A DNA stretch of 64,000 bases from JBBSNV01 sp964458605 (GTDB lineage: Bacteria; Pseudomonadota; Alphaproteobacteria; Reyranellales; JAQSWP01): the NCBI GenBank assembly GCA_964458605.1, contig CAYWLS010000015.1:41673-105672 (forward strand), read 5' to 3'. Under the pieces are notes generated by a model that had not been told where the DNA came from, made no database searches, and saw nothing but the letters and a program-made list of their open reading frames with translations. Below are positions 9,456 through 18,196 of this stretch, piece after piece; position 1 is the stretch's first letter, and each line of letters starts with the position of its first letter. The position numbers and the translations under genes were made by a program.

Positions 9456-9518
9456 TAGAGCGGATTCACGCCTTTTGACGGAATCCCGGACGATTCCGTC
9501 AAAAGGCGATTTGCTCTA
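9456..9518. repeat. Palindromic REP-like element B
   Basis: It begins TAGAGCGGATTCACG and ends TTTGCTCTA. The inner arms CCTTTTGACGGAATC and GATTCCGTCAAAAGG are a perfect 15-bp inverted repeat around CCGGAC. The outer arms match element A but the inner arms differ. It ends about 10 bp before the nucleotidyltransferase start codon, so a transcript from further upstream could fold over the ribosome-binding region. Confidence 0.8.
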
Positions 9519-9528
9519 GCATTGGCCG

Positions 9529-10647
9529 ATGCGCGAACTGGCCCGCCAGGACCGGCTGTGGGGCGAATTTCTGTGGCGCGGCCTGCTGGGCGCGACGCCC
9601 CTGGCCGCGGTCGGCGATGCGCCTGCGGCGACAGAACAAGCGATGCCGGCCGGGGCGCCGCCGGCGCCGCTGCTGGCGCGCGCCATGCGCTTTGCGCCGC
9701 CGGCAAGCCTGGTCGCCATCCTGGGGCAGCGCGCCGATGCTACCCTTGTTTTGCAGGCGCGCGAGATCGAGCAGTTCTGCCGCTACATGCTGTCGCGCCA
9801 GTTGCAGGCGATGCGCTGGCTGGAGGAGGCGGGTATCGCGGTGGTGGCGATGAAGGGGCTGGCGGCAGCGCTGTCGGACTGGCCGCATCCCGCCCAGCGC
9901 ATTGTCGGCGATCTCGATCTGCTGGTGCAGCGCCAGGCGCTGCCGGCGATCGTGGCGCTGTTCGGGCGACACGGCTTTCGCTTCGGCGGCGTGCTGAAGT
10001 CGCACTGGGGCTTCATGCCCGATGCGAGCTATTTGCCGTTCCATTCGCCCGACGGGGTATGCAACATCGACCTGCATGTCGAACCCGATTCCTATCCCCT
10101 GCACGAGGGGCTGGACGCGGCGGCGGTGTTCGCCGGCGCCGCTTCGCTGAGCTGGCGCGGCCAGACCATCCGCATCCCCGCCGCCGAACACAGCCTGCTG
10201 ATCGCGGTCGCCAATCTGGCCAAGGACAAGTTCGCGCTGGGCAGCGCGCGCAAGCTGATCGACATCGCCCGCCTGCTGCAGCGCGCCGCTGCCGTCGATT
10301 GGGCGCAGATCGAATCGCGAGCGAGACGGGCCCGGCTGCTGCTGCCGCTGCACACGGCGCTGTCGCTGGCGGTGACGCTGGGGCTGGCCGCCGATCGCGT
10401 GCCGCAGCGCTGGCGCGCGCCGCCGCCGGGCCGGCTGCGCAAGCGGGCCTGGCGCAGCCTGCAGCGCCAATGGCGGGGATTCGACGAGCGTGCAGCGCCG
10501 CTGCCGGCGCTGCTGGCGCGCGAATGGCTTCTGGCCGCTCACCCGGGCGTGGCCGCCCGGCTGTCGCTGCGCCGGCTGCGCGGGCTGGTGGTGCCGCGCT
10601 CGGGCGTGCCGCCGCAGGCCGCCGACAATCCGGCGCTGCTGTCTTGA
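9529..10647 (+). CDS. Nucleotidyltransferase family protein (NTP_transf_5-like)
   Basis: The 372-aa product carries the signature of the NTP_transf_5 family: VVAMKGLAAAL followed by PHPAQRIVGDLDLLV, where the DLD acidic pair would bind metal, then WGFMP and NIDLHVE. Such proteins are common in capsule, O-antigen and peptide-modification loci, but their substrates are mostly unknown. No clear Shine-Dalgarno sequence precedes the ATG at 9529, which lies just after palindromic element B, so a later start is possible. It is followed by gmhA and hldE on the same strand. Confidence 0.78.
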   Translation: MRELARQDRLWGEFLWRGLLGATPLAAVGDAPAATEQAMPAGAPPAPLLARAMRFAPPASLVAILGQRADATLVLQAREIEQFCRYMLSRQLQAMRWLEEAGIAVVAMKGLAAALSDWPHPAQRIVGDLDLLVQRQALPAIVALFGRHGFRFGGVLKSHWGFMPDASYLPFHSPDGVCNIDLHVEPDSYPLHEGLDAAAVFAGAASLSWRGQTIRIPAAEHSLLIAVANLAKDKFALGSARKLIDIARLLQRAAAVDWAQIESRARRARLLLPLHTALSLAVTLGLAADRVPQRWRAPPPGRLRKRAWRSLQRQWRGFDERAAPLPALLAREWLLAAHPGVAARLSLRRLRGLVVPRSGVPPQAADNPALLS

Positions 10648-10734
10648 TCGCCGGCCCTCGCTCGACGCGCCGCCGGTTTTGATTCACAATTGCGCCATCG
10701 GCCGCGCCACCCGTTCCATCGATCGCCCCATCGC

Positions 10735-11370
10735 ATGAGCTCCAAAGTTCCCCTGGCCGGCAGTTTCGACATCGAGGCCTATTTCGCCGCCGAGCTGGAC
10801 CAACACGCTCGCGCGCTCGATGCCACCCGCGCGCTGGGCGGCCAATTCGCGCGGCTGGTCGAAGCCTGCAGCGGCGCCATCACCGGCGGCGGCAAGATCC
10901 TGCTGTTCGGCAATGGCGGCAGCGCCGCCGACGCGCAGCACCTGGCGGCCGAGCTGACCGTGCGCTACCGCCGCAACCGGCGCGCCCTGCCGGCGATCGC
11001 GCTGACCACCGACAGTTCGGCGCTGACGGCGATCGGCAACGATCTGGGCTTCGAGCAGCTGTTCGCGCGGCAGATCGAGGCGCTGGGCCGGCCGGGCGAC
11101 GTGGCGCTGGGCATCTCGACCTCCGGCCGCAGCGCCAACGTGCTGTCGGCGCTGGAACGGGCCCGCGCCGACGGCCTGGTGGCTGCGGCGATGGGCGGCG
11201 GCGACGGCGGGGGGCTGGCGGGGCTGGCCGATCCGCTGCTGCTGGTGCCGTCCACCGTGACGGCGCGCATCCAGGAAATGCACATCCTGCTCGGCCAGGC
11301 GCTGTGCGGCGCCATCGAGATCGCACTGGGCCTGGCGCCGGCGGATGCCCCGCGCGGAGCTTTCGATTGA
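10735..11370 (+). CDS. gmhA: Phosphoheptose isomerase GmhA
   Basis: The enzyme converts sedoheptulose 7-phosphate to D-glycero-D-manno-heptose 7-phosphate, the first step of ADP-heptose synthesis for lipopolysaccharide or glycoprotein. The SIS domain is complete: [20 protein letters not shown] (about residues 54-73), [30 protein letters not shown] and the C-terminal [12 protein letters not shown] helix. I use the ATG at 10735 (211 aa), which fits family length; an upstream in-frame ATG at 10690 would add 15 basic residues. The stop overlaps the start of hldE by 4 bp, indicating coupled translation. Confidence 0.93.
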   Translation: MSSKVPLAGSFDIEAYFAAELDQHARALDATRALGGQFARLVEACSGAITGGGKILLFGNGGSAADAQHLAAELTVRYRRNRRALPAIALTTDSSALTAIGNDLGFEQLFARQIEALGRPGDVALGISTSGRSANVLSALERARADGLVAAAMGGGDGGGLAGLADPLLLVPSTVTARIQEMHILLGQALCGAIEIALGLAPADAPRGAFD

Positions 11371-12920
11371 GCGCGCCGCCGGCCGATCCGCCATTGGATC
11401 CCCTCGACTGGCTCGACCGGCTCGCCAAGGTCCGCGTGCTGGTGGTGGGCGACGTCATGCTCGACCGCTTCGTCTACGGCAGCGTCGATCGCATCTCGCC
11501 GGAAGGCCCGATCGGCATCCTGCGCGTGCATCGCCAGCAGAGCGCGCTGGGCGGCGCCGGCAATGTGGCGCGCAACCTGGCGGCGCTGGGCGCGCGCGCC
11601 GGCCTGATCGCGGTGATCGGGCGCGACGAGGCCGGGGCCGAGCTGCGCCGGCTGGTCGGCGCGCAGAAGCGCATCGTGAGCGGCCTGGTGGCCGAGCCCG
11701 GTCGCATCACCACCATCAAGACGCGCTTTATCGGCGGCGCCCAGCAATTGCTGCGCGCCGACTGGGAGAGCGAGGCGGCGCTGGCAGCGACGACGCGGGC
11801 CAGGGTGCTGGCGCGGGCGACGCGCGCTCTGGCGCGCTGCGACGTGCTGGTGCTGTCGGATTACGGCAAGGGCGTGCTGGGCGGCGACATGGCGGCGCGG
11901 CTGATCCGCGCCGCGCGGCGCGCCGGCAAGAAGGTGCTGGTCGATCCCAAGGGCAGCGACTATGGCCGTTACGCCGGCGCCAGCCTGCTGACGCCCAACG
12001 GCCGCGAGCTGGCCGAGGCCACCGGCCTGCCGACCGGCAGCGATGCCGAAGTCGAACGCGCCGCGCGCCAGCTGATCGCGCGTCACCGCTTCGGCGCGGT
12101 GCTGGCAACGCGCTCCAGCCGCGGCATGACCTTGGTGGCGGGAACCGCCGGGCCGGTCCATATCCGCGCCGACGCCCGCGAGGTGTTCGACGTCGCCGGC
12201 GCCGGCGACACGGCGATGGCGGCGGTGGCTGCCGCCATCGGTGCGGGTGCGCCGCTGGAGATCGCCGCGCTGCTCGGCAACGAGGCCGCCGGCGTCGTCG
12301 TCGGCAAGATCGGCACCGCCACCGTCGCCTTGCCCGAGCTGCGCGTCGCCCTGTCGCGCCAGCGCGCGCGCCAGGGCGAAGCCAAGCTGATGTCGCTCGA
12401 GGATGCCGCGTTGCTGGCGGCGCGCTGGCGGCGCGGCGGATTGAAGGTCGGCTTCACCAACGGCTGTTTCGACCTGCTGCATCCGGGCCATGTCGGGCTG
12501 CTGCGCCAGGCGCGCGCCGCCTGCGACCGGCTGATCGTGGGATTGAACAGCGATCGCTCGGTGCGCCGCCTGAAAGGCCAAGGCCGACCCGTGCAACGCC
12601 AGCAGGCGCGCGGCACGCTGCTGGCCTCGCTGAGCGACGTCGATGCCGTGGTGATCTTCGAACAGGACACGCCGATGGCGCTGATCGAGACGCTGCGGCC
12701 GGATCTGCTGGTCAAGGGCGCCGACTATCGCGAGAGCGAGGTGGTGGGGGCTGCCCTGGTGCGCTCCTATGGCGGCCAGGTGTTGTTGGCCAGGCTCAGT
12801 CCCGGCCACTCCACCACGGGCACGATCGGGCAGCTGCGCGACAACGCGGCCGCTGCCGCCCGGCCGGCGCCGCGTCGGCGCCGGGCCCGGCGAAAAAAGC
12901 CCGCTGGACCGGTGGCTTAG
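11367..12920 (+). CDS. hldE: Bifunctional heptose-7-phosphate kinase / heptose-1-phosphate adenylyltransferase HldE
   Basis: The 517-aa protein joins an N-terminal PfkB-type sugar kinase ([36 protein letters not shown] and the ATP/anion motif [11 protein letters not shown]) to a C-terminal cytidylyltransferase-fold domain ([18 protein letters not shown], then LIVGLNSD and KGADYRE). It makes ADP-heptose precursors from the GmhA product. Translation probably begins at TTG 11367, inside the gmhA stop region. The very basic tail RRRRARRKK is an extension beyond the usual end. The phosphatase GmhB and epimerase HldD are not in the window. Confidence 0.93.
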   Translation: MSAPPADPPLDPLDWLDRLAKVRVLVVGDVMLDRFVYGSVDRISPEGPIGILRVHRQQSALGGAGNVARNLAALGARAGLIAVIGRDEAGAELRRLVGAQKRIVSGLVAEPGRITTIKTRFIGGAQQLLRADWESEAALAATTRARVLARATRALARCDVLVLSDYGKGVLGGDMAARLIRAARRAGKKVLVDPKGSDYGRYAGASLLTPNGRELAEATGLPTGSDAEVERAARQLIARHRFGAVLATRSSRGMTLVAGTAGPVHIRADAREVFDVAGAGDTAMAAVAAAIGAGAPLEIAALLGNEAAGVVVGKIGTATVALPELRVALSRQRARQGEAKLMSLEDAALLAARWRRGGLKVGFTNGCFDLLHPGHVGLLRQARAACDRLIVGLNSDRSVRRLKGQGRPVQRQQARGTLLASLSDVDAVVIFEQDTPMALIETLRPDLLVKGADYRESEVVGAALVRSYGGQVLLARLSPGHSTTGTIGQLRDNAAAAARPAPRRRRARRKKPAGPVA

Positions 12921-13065
12921 CTGCTCCAAGGGTCAGTTGCAATGCGAAAATCTGCCTTTACCGCCAAGCCGGTATCTGGCATTCTGACGCTCTGTCACCT
13001 GCCCGGTTTCGAGGCCGCCGGCATCCCGCCGCGACCCGCCGGATCGAACCGTTAGAGCGCGACAC

Positions 13066-13278
13066 ATGGCCGAGCAAGAACGCAGTTCCAGCGACAAGGA
13101 TGGCGGGGTGTCGCGTCGACGCGCTCTGGCCAGACTCGGCATTGCCGGCGTCGTGGCCTATGCCGCGCCCTCGGTGCTGCGCATCAACCGCAACGTCAAT
13201 GCGCAGATCATGTTCTCCACCCCTTGCCCGCAGCAGGACAACAATCCGACCAACAACCCGCCGACCTGCCCGCCGTAA
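13066..13278 (+). CDS. Small protein with Tat-like signal and Pro/Asn-rich tail
   Basis: The 70-aa product has a charged N-terminus, the twin-arginine-like SRRRALARLG, a hydrophobic stretch GIAGVVAYAAPSVL and a short mature part with two cysteines (STPCPQQDNNPTNNPPTCPP). No family name was recognised. It begins 145 bp after hldE and is followed at once by a strong terminator, so it may be a separate small transcription unit or the last gene of the gmhA-hldE operon. A peptide with so short an exported part could be a secreted or modified peptide, or only an anchor. Confidence 0.6.
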   Translation: MAEQERSSSDKDGGVSRRRALARLGIAGVVAYAAPSVLRINRNVNAQIMFSTPCPQQDNNPTNNPPTCPP

Positions 13279-13302
13279 TTCGGCGCAGGGCGGCAGTTGC
13301 GC

Positions 13303-13329
13303 GCGGCCCTGCGGGGCCGCTTTCGTTTT
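13303..13329 (+). terminator. Rho-independent terminator
   Basis: GCGGCCC (13303-13309), loop TGCG, GGGCCGC (13314-13320) and the T-rich tail TTTCGTTTT form a classical intrinsic terminator 25 bp after the small Tat-signal gene. It ends the plus-strand polysaccharide/heptose unit before the convergent regulator gene. Confidence 0.8.
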
Positions 13330-13422
13330 GCGGCAGGAAGAACGCCTGCCGGCCGGCGCGCGGCTTCATCGCAGAGGTCGGAACGGAGAGAAGCCGCGAG
13401 CGCGATCCGATCGCGGATGGTT

Positions 13423-14037
13423 TCAGGCGCGCCGCACCCAGCGCACCGGGCTGGCCCAGTCGATCTTGACGCCGTTCAACGGCGGGACGTGGTGCGACAC
13501 CAGGATGTAGCGGCCGCGCTGCGAATCGCGCATCACCCGTCGCAGCAGCATTGGCCCGTCGGCCACCTTGACGACGCATTCGCGCGCCAGGAATTCGCTC
13601 TCGGGCAGGGCCAGGCTGCGGACATAGAAGATCACATCGCCGTTCTGATAGACGGGATAGAGGCCATCGCCTTCGATCTGCAGCGCCACGGTGCCGGCGA
13701 TGCCGACCGGCGCCTCGGTCTTCTCCACCGGCCGGTCGGGTTGCTGTTCGCCGTACAGATGGATCTGCGCGCTGCCGCCGACGCGTCCCAGCAGCGGCGC
13801 GGCATGCACGCCCGGATCGCTCGCTTCGCCGTAGCGGAAATAGGCGGGCGAAAGCTGGGTCAGCGCGGCCAGGCGCTGCAGCGCCTTTTCGTCCGGATCG
13901 TAGAAGCCTTTTTCCCAGCGATGCACGGTGGGTTGGGTCACACCCAGCTGATCGGCAAAATGCTGCTGCGTGAGGCCCAGCATCTTGCGCGCCCCCCGGA
14001 TCCGTTCGCCCAACTCGGCGTTCTTCATATCCATCAT
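13423..14037 (-). CDS. XRE-family regulator with S24/LexA-like C-terminal domain lacking the catalytic Ser
   Basis: The 204-aa repressor-like protein has an N-terminal helix-turn-helix (LGLTQQHFADQLGVTQPTVH, about residues 20-39) and a C-terminal domain like the S24 peptidase fold of phage CI and LexA (about 100-195, VALQIEGDGLYPVYQNGDVI). Where self-cleaving members have G-[DN]-S-M, this protein has GDGLYP, so the nucleophilic serine is absent and autocleavage is unlikely; the domain probably only dimerises. It is not next to phage genes. Direct repeats just upstream of its start may be its own operator. Confidence 0.85.
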   Translation of the reverse strand: MMDMKNAELGERIRGARKMLGLTQQHFADQLGVTQPTVHRWEKGFYDPDEKALQRLAALTQLSPAYFRYGEASDPGVHAAPLLGRVGGSAQIHLYGEQQPDRPVEKTEAPVGIAGTVALQIEGDGLYPVYQNGDVIFYVRSLALPESEFLARECVVKVADGPMLLRRVMRDSQRGRYILVSHHVPPLNGVKIDWASPVRWVRRA

Positions 14038-14064
14038 GTCAAGCGGTCGTCTGAGGCAGACCTA

Positions 14065-14091
14065 AACAACACATTGGCGAACAACGTATTG
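14065..14091. promoter_or_regulatory. Two tandem CAAC-N2-ATTG sites upstream of the XRE regulator
   Basis: AACAACACATTG (14065-14076) and AACAACGTATTG (14080-14091) are direct repeats 15 bp apart. Each contains an imperfect palindrome CAAN4TTG. Their position 28-54 bp upstream of the regulator start codon suits autorepression. A related site lies at 1521-1530. Confidence 0.5.
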
Positions 14092-14169
14092 CTTGCGGAC
14101 GGCAGGCCGCCGTCCTGCCCAATCTATACGGGGCAAATGTGCGATGCACCTGACAACAGCCGGGAAAGC

Positions 14170-15570
14170 TTATCTCGACTTGTAGAGCGGGACCGGCCCG
14201 CCATCGGCCGGGGAGGCCGGTTGCGAACCGTTCGCGCCATTGGGCGTGGTCAAATAGGGGGTGTTGTCGATGCCGTTGACATAGGGCTGCGGCCGCGCCG
14301 GCATCGGCGAAGGCCCGGCGAGCGGCGGCAGCGCCGCCGGCCCCAGAGGGGAAACGGCAGGGCCGGGTGGCGGGGTTGCGGTCGAGGGCGTGGCCGGAAG
14401 CTGTTGCGGCCGGGTGGCGGCGCTGGGCGCGATCAGCGGAATGTCGTTGGCGCGTTCGAAGCGCGGCCGGAATTCGTTGGCCGCGGTCTCGGCCTTGGCG
14501 ATCTGTGCCGGCGTCAGCTGCTTGGCCATGGCGGCGCGCACGCTGGCGGCGCGGACGAAGCGGTTGCGCTCGGCCAGCAGCATCCACTTGTAGGCTTCGA
14601 CCGGGTCGCGCTCGACGCCGACGCCGCCGGCCAGGAACACTCCGATCAGATACATCGCATCGGTCTGGCCCTGCAGCGCGGCGCGGTGCAGCCAGCTATA
14701 GGCGACCGGCAGGTTGCGCTCGACCCCGGCGCCGGTGAAATAGGCATTGCCGTATTTGAGCTGGGCCATCGCCATGCCCTGCTGGGCGGCCATGCCGTAC
14801 CATTTGACCGCCTGGCCGAGATCGGGCTGGCCGGCAATGCCGCCCACCAGCATGTCGCCCAGCGCCAGCTGCGCCTCGTCCAGCCCGGCCTGGGCGGCGC
14901 GGGTCATCAGCTCGACCGCCTGCTTGGCGTCGGGCGCCACGCCGCGGCCATTGGCCAGCGCCAGCGCGAAGCGGTATTGGCCCAGCATGTTGTTCTGGTC
15001 GGCCGCGAGCTTGTAGAGGCGCGCCGCTTCGGTGGGATTGGGCGGACCGAGCCGGCCGGTGTCGTACAGCCGGCCCAGCGCATAGGCCGCCAGCGGATCG
15101 TTCGACTTGATCGCCTCGCCGTACCAATAGGCCGCACGCTTGTCGTCCTGCGGCACGCCGCGACCCACGGCGTAGGCGGTGCCGATATTGTATTGCGCCC
15201 GGGCCAGCTTCAGCTGGGCGGCCTGCTCGAACAGCGCCGCGGCCCGCGTGTCGTCGCGGCTGACGCCCTCGCCGGCGCTGTAGAGATAGCCCAGCTGGTT
15301 CATCGCCTCGGCATTGCCCTGGCGCGTGGCGCGGTCGAACCACATGGCGGCGAGGCGCGGGTCGCGGCCCACGCCGGCGGCGTTGAGATAGGCCAGGCCG
15401 ATCTCGAGTTGCGCCTGCGGGTCGCCCGATTCGGCGGCGGCGCGCAAGGCGGCGTCCTGGGCCTGGACCGGGCGCGCCAGGCCAGCGCAGGTGAGGGCAA
15501 CGAGTAGCGAAATCGATAGGAGACGCACCGGCGGCATGAGGACGGCGAACGCCGACGATACGGACTGCAT
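14170..15570 (-). CDS. Sel1-repeat (TPR-like) exported protein
   Basis: The 466-aa product has a signal peptide (hydrophobic core ISLLVALTCAGLA, then VQAQD), about eight Sel1-like repeats of some 36 residues (for example GDPQAQLEIGLAYLNAAGVG and NAEAMNQLGYLYSAGEGV) and a Pro/Ala-rich, low-complexity tail of about 100 residues. Sel1 proteins are periplasmic scaffolds that bind partner proteins; the partner is unknown. The ATG at 15570 is used; the ATG at 15537 gives a more typical signal peptide, and neither has a good ribosome-binding site. It lies upstream of the XRE gene on the same strand. Confidence 0.85.
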   Translation of the reverse strand: MQSVSSAFAVLMPPVRLLSISLLVALTCAGLARPVQAQDAALRAAAESGDPQAQLEIGLAYLNAAGVGRDPRLAAMWFDRATRQGNAEAMNQLGYLYSAGEGVSRDDTRAAALFEQAAQLKLARAQYNIGTAYAVGRGVPQDDKRAAYWYGEAIKSNDPLAAYALGRLYDTGRLGPPNPTEAARLYKLAADQNNMLGQYRFALALANGRGVAPDAKQAVELMTRAAQAGLDEAQLALGDMLVGGIAGQPDLGQAVKWYGMAAQQGMAMAQLKYGNAYFTGAGVERNLPVAYSWLHRAALQGQTDAMYLIGVFLAGGVGVERDPVEAYKWMLLAERNRFVRAASVRAAMAKQLTPAQIAKAETAANEFRPRFERANDIPLIAPSAATRPQQLPATPSTATPPPGPAVSPLGPAALPPLAGPSPMPARPQPYVNGIDNTPYLTTPNGANGSQPASPADGGPVPLYKSR

Positions 15571-15896
15571 ATCCCATCATAAGCGCGCGGCGCCACGATT
15601 GCGCAATGCCAAAAAGGTCCGCGAATCGGCTGCCGCGCTGCCCCGGCGGCCGGCCCCACAACCCCCCGCCGCCGCCCCGATTGCGGCCGCGGTCAGCCAT
15701 ATGTCAGCCAGGCTTCCGCGTCGGTCGGTCGAACCGCCGAAGGGAGCCGTTGCGTGCCTGCGTGCGCAAATCTCGTGCCTAATTTATGGGCGGCCGGCCA
15801 GCGACTGTGGCGCATGCACCGCAAGGCGGGCGATAACGGTTCTCAACCGCCGCAGTTGCGTTGACCTGAGAGATACCGCTTCAGCAAACTGATGCG
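15571..15896. other. Intergenic region between divergent Sel1-repeat and cytochrome b561 genes
   Basis: No gene, RNA or repeat could be supported. The stretch is GC-rich up to about 15760 and more mixed near the cytochrome gene. It must contain the promoters for both flanking genes, but no clear -35/-10 pair was found. Confidence 0.4.
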
Positions 15897-16580
15897 ATGA
15901 CATCCACACAATCGGCGCTGCGCGCCGTTCGCATCTGGGATCTGCCGACTCGCCTTTTCCACTGGCTGCTGGTCGTGCTGTTCGCGTTTTCCTATATCAG
16001 CGGCGAGATCGGCGACGACATGCTGCGCTGGCACTTCCTGTCCGGCTACGCGATCATGACCTTGGTGCTCTATCGCATCGTGTGGGGCTTCGTCGGCAGC
16101 CGCACCGCGCGCTTTTCGGATTTCATCAAAGGGCCGGGCGTCACGCTGCATCATCTGCGCGACATGTTCAGCACCGCGCGCAGCAGGGACGTCGGGCACA
16201 ATCCGCTGGGCGGTCTGATGATCGTCGCGCTTCTGCTGCTGCTGCTGGTGCAAGTGATCACCGGACTGTTCGCGCAGGACCGCAATCTCAATTTCGGACC
16301 GCTGGCGCTGCTGGTGTCCGACAAGACCAGTCATTTCCTGAAGGAAATCCACGAGACCACCGTCAACATCCTGCTGGTGCTGATCGGCCTGCACGTCGCG
16401 GCGGTGCTGTTCTATCTGGTGTTCAAGCGCGAGAACCTGGTGGTGGCCATGTTCAGCGGCGAGAAGCAGCTCGACCTGCCGCCCGGCATGGAGCCCAAGC
16501 AGTCGAGCCCGTATCTGGCGCTGCTGGTGCTGATCGTGTGCGCCGCGATCGTCTATGGAATCGTCCGGCTGGGCGGCTAG
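15897..16580 (+). CDS. Cytochrome b561-family membrane protein
   Basis: The 227-aa protein has four main transmembrane helices and a fifth near the C-terminus. The start RIWDLPTRLFHWLLVVLFAF is typical of the bacterial di-haem b561/hydrogenase-type cytochrome b group; candidate haem ligands are His21, the His in WHFLSGYAIM, and the His residues in KEIHETTVN and IGLHVAAVLF. It passes electrons between quinol and a periplasmic acceptor. The convergent neighbour encodes a c'-type cytochrome, the usual soluble partner, so the two may work as a pair. Confidence 0.88.
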   Translation: MTSTQSALRAVRIWDLPTRLFHWLLVVLFAFSYISGEIGDDMLRWHFLSGYAIMTLVLYRIVWGFVGSRTARFSDFIKGPGVTLHHLRDMFSTARSRDVGHNPLGGLMIVALLLLLLVQVITGLFAQDRNLNFGPLALLVSDKTSHFLKEIHETTVNILLVLIGLHVAAVLFYLVFKRENLVVAMFSGEKQLDLPPGMEPKQSSPYLALLVLIVCAAIVYGIVRLGG

Positions 16581-16613
16581 GCCCAGCGCCCGCCGTCCAG
16601 CCGGACGCCGCCA

Positions 16614-17081
16614 TCACTTCCTGAACGGGTCCCGGGTGGTATAGGCGCGGTGGCATTCGCCACAGGTCTTGCCGAGGTCGCGAAGCTGGTCCGCCAGTGC
16701 GTCGCGTTTTCCGTCCTTGGCCAGCGCGGCCATCTTCAGCGCCGCATCGGTGGCGCGCTGGTTCGCCGCGTCGAAGCCGGCGCGGTCGCTCCAGATCGCC
16801 GGCGCCGCCAGCGTGTCGGGATCCTTGTCGGAACCCGGCGGGAACATACCGGCGAAGGCCTTGTCCAGTTCGGCCATCTTGTTCGCCTGGTCGGCGATCT
16901 CGTTGAGGTCGCCGTTTTCCTTTACCAGCTTGCTGACTTGCCGGCCGGCGGCGCTCATCGCCTTGCGGTTGTCCTGACGCGCCTTGACGATATCGCTCTG
17001 CGCCTGCGCGACCGCGACCAACCCGCCGATCAGCGATACGGCAATGGCGCCGGCGACAACGCTTTTCACTACTCCCAACAT
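16614..17081 (-). CDS. Cytochrome c' / c-556 family protein
   Basis: The 155-aa periplasmic protein has a signal peptide ending at AQAQS, then a four-helix-bundle sequence with a C-terminal haem-binding motif CGECH (residues 140-144). Met42 in the first mature helix (RKAMSAAG) is positioned as the axial ligand of c-556-type proteins; c' proteins proper lack it. Start ATG 17081 is preceded by AGGAGGG at good spacing. It lies tail to tail with the b561 gene and may be its redox partner. Confidence 0.9.
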   Translation of the reverse strand: MLGVVKSVVAGAIAVSLIGGLVAVAQAQSDIVKARQDNRKAMSAAGRQVSKLVKENGDLNEIADQANKMAELDKAFAGMFPPGSDKDPDTLAAPAIWSDRAGFDAANQRATDAALKMAALAKDGKRDALADQLRDLGKTCGECHRAYTTRDPFRK

Positions 17082-17317
17082 CTTCCCTCCTGCTGCATTT
17101 CCACGCTCAGCCTATTGCATCACGACGACCGAAGAACACCGTCGGCGCGGCCGTATTCCGTCACGTTGGCGTGAAATCGGGCTCACAGTGCTGGCCCGCG
17201 GCCCGGATCGCTTCCGCCCTGCGGTTTGGGGCCGGCGCGGCGGCCTTGATCGGCTCCGGCCCAACCCCTAGTCTCGATTTTCGCGATAGCAAAATGGCGC
17301 TCAAGGCGGAAGGGATC

Positions 17318-18169
17318 ATGTCGACCAAATTCACGGGTACGGACAAATACATTGCGGGCGAAGACCTTAGAGTGGCTGTCAACGCCGCTATCGCGCTGCA
17401 GCGGCCGCTGCTGATCAAGGGCGAACCGGGCACCGGCAAGACCATCCTGGCTCATGAGGTCGCCAAGGCGATCGGCGCGCCGCTGATCGAGTGGCACATC
17501 AAGTCCACGACCAAGGCCCAGCAGGGTCTTTACGAATACGACGCGGTCTCGCGCCTGCGCGATTCGCAGCTGGGCGACGACCGGGTGCACGACATCCGGA
17601 ACTACATCAAGCGCGGCAAGCTGTGGGACGCCTTCACCGCCGCCGAACGGCCGGTGCTGCTGATCGACGAGATCGACAAGGCCGATATCGAATTCCCCAA
17701 CGACCTGCTGCTCGAACTCGACCGCATGGAGTTCTACGTCTACGAGACGCAGGAAGTGGTCAAGGCCGAGCAGCGCCCGGTGGTGATCATCACCTCCAAC
17801 AACGAGAAGGAGCTGCCCGACGCCTTTCTGCGCCGCTGCTTCTTCCACTATATCCGCTTCCCCGACCGCGAGACGATGACCGAGATCGTCGACGTGCACT
17901 TCAAGGACATCCAGCGCAACCTGGTGCGCGAGGCGCTCAACGTGTTCTACGACATCCGCGAGGTGCCGGGCCTGAAGAAGAAGCCCTCGACCTCCGAGCT
18001 GCTCGACTGGCTGAAGCTGCTGATGGTCGAGGACATCCCGGCCGACGCGCTGCGGTCGAAGGATTCCAGCAAGCTGATCCCGCCGCTGCACGGGGCGCTG
18101 CTGAAGAACGAGCAGGACGTGCACCTGTTCGAGCGCCTGGCCTTCATGGCGCGGCGGGAGAAGAGCTAG
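17318..18169 (+). CDS. MoxR-family AAA+ ATPase (CoxD-like)
   Basis: The 283-aa ATPase has Walker A GEPGTGKT (residues 35-42), Walker B VLLIDEID (113-120), sensor-type ITSNNEKELPDAFLRRC and a C-terminal lid. MoxR proteins act as chaperones that insert cofactors or remodel complexes together with a VWA-domain partner. That partner is the next gene, 27 bp downstream. I start at ATG 17318 because AAGGGA precedes it; an upstream frame would add 49 unconserved residues. No obvious client enzyme is adjacent, although the cytochrome genes lie just upstream. Confidence 0.9.
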   Translation: MSTKFTGTDKYIAGEDLRVAVNAAIALQRPLLIKGEPGTGKTILAHEVAKAIGAPLIEWHIKSTTKAQQGLYEYDAVSRLRDSQLGDDRVHDIRNYIKRGKLWDAFTAAERPVLLIDEIDKADIEFPNDLLLELDRMEFYVYETQEVVKAEQRPVVIITSNNEKELPDAFLRRCFFHYIRFPDRETMTEIVDVHFKDIQRNLVREALNVFYDIREVPGLKKKPSTSELLDWLKLLMVEDIPADALRSKDSSKLIPPLHGALLKNEQDVHLFERLAFMARREKS

Positions 18170-18196
18170 GCTCCGCGGATCCCAGGAGAGCGGCCC

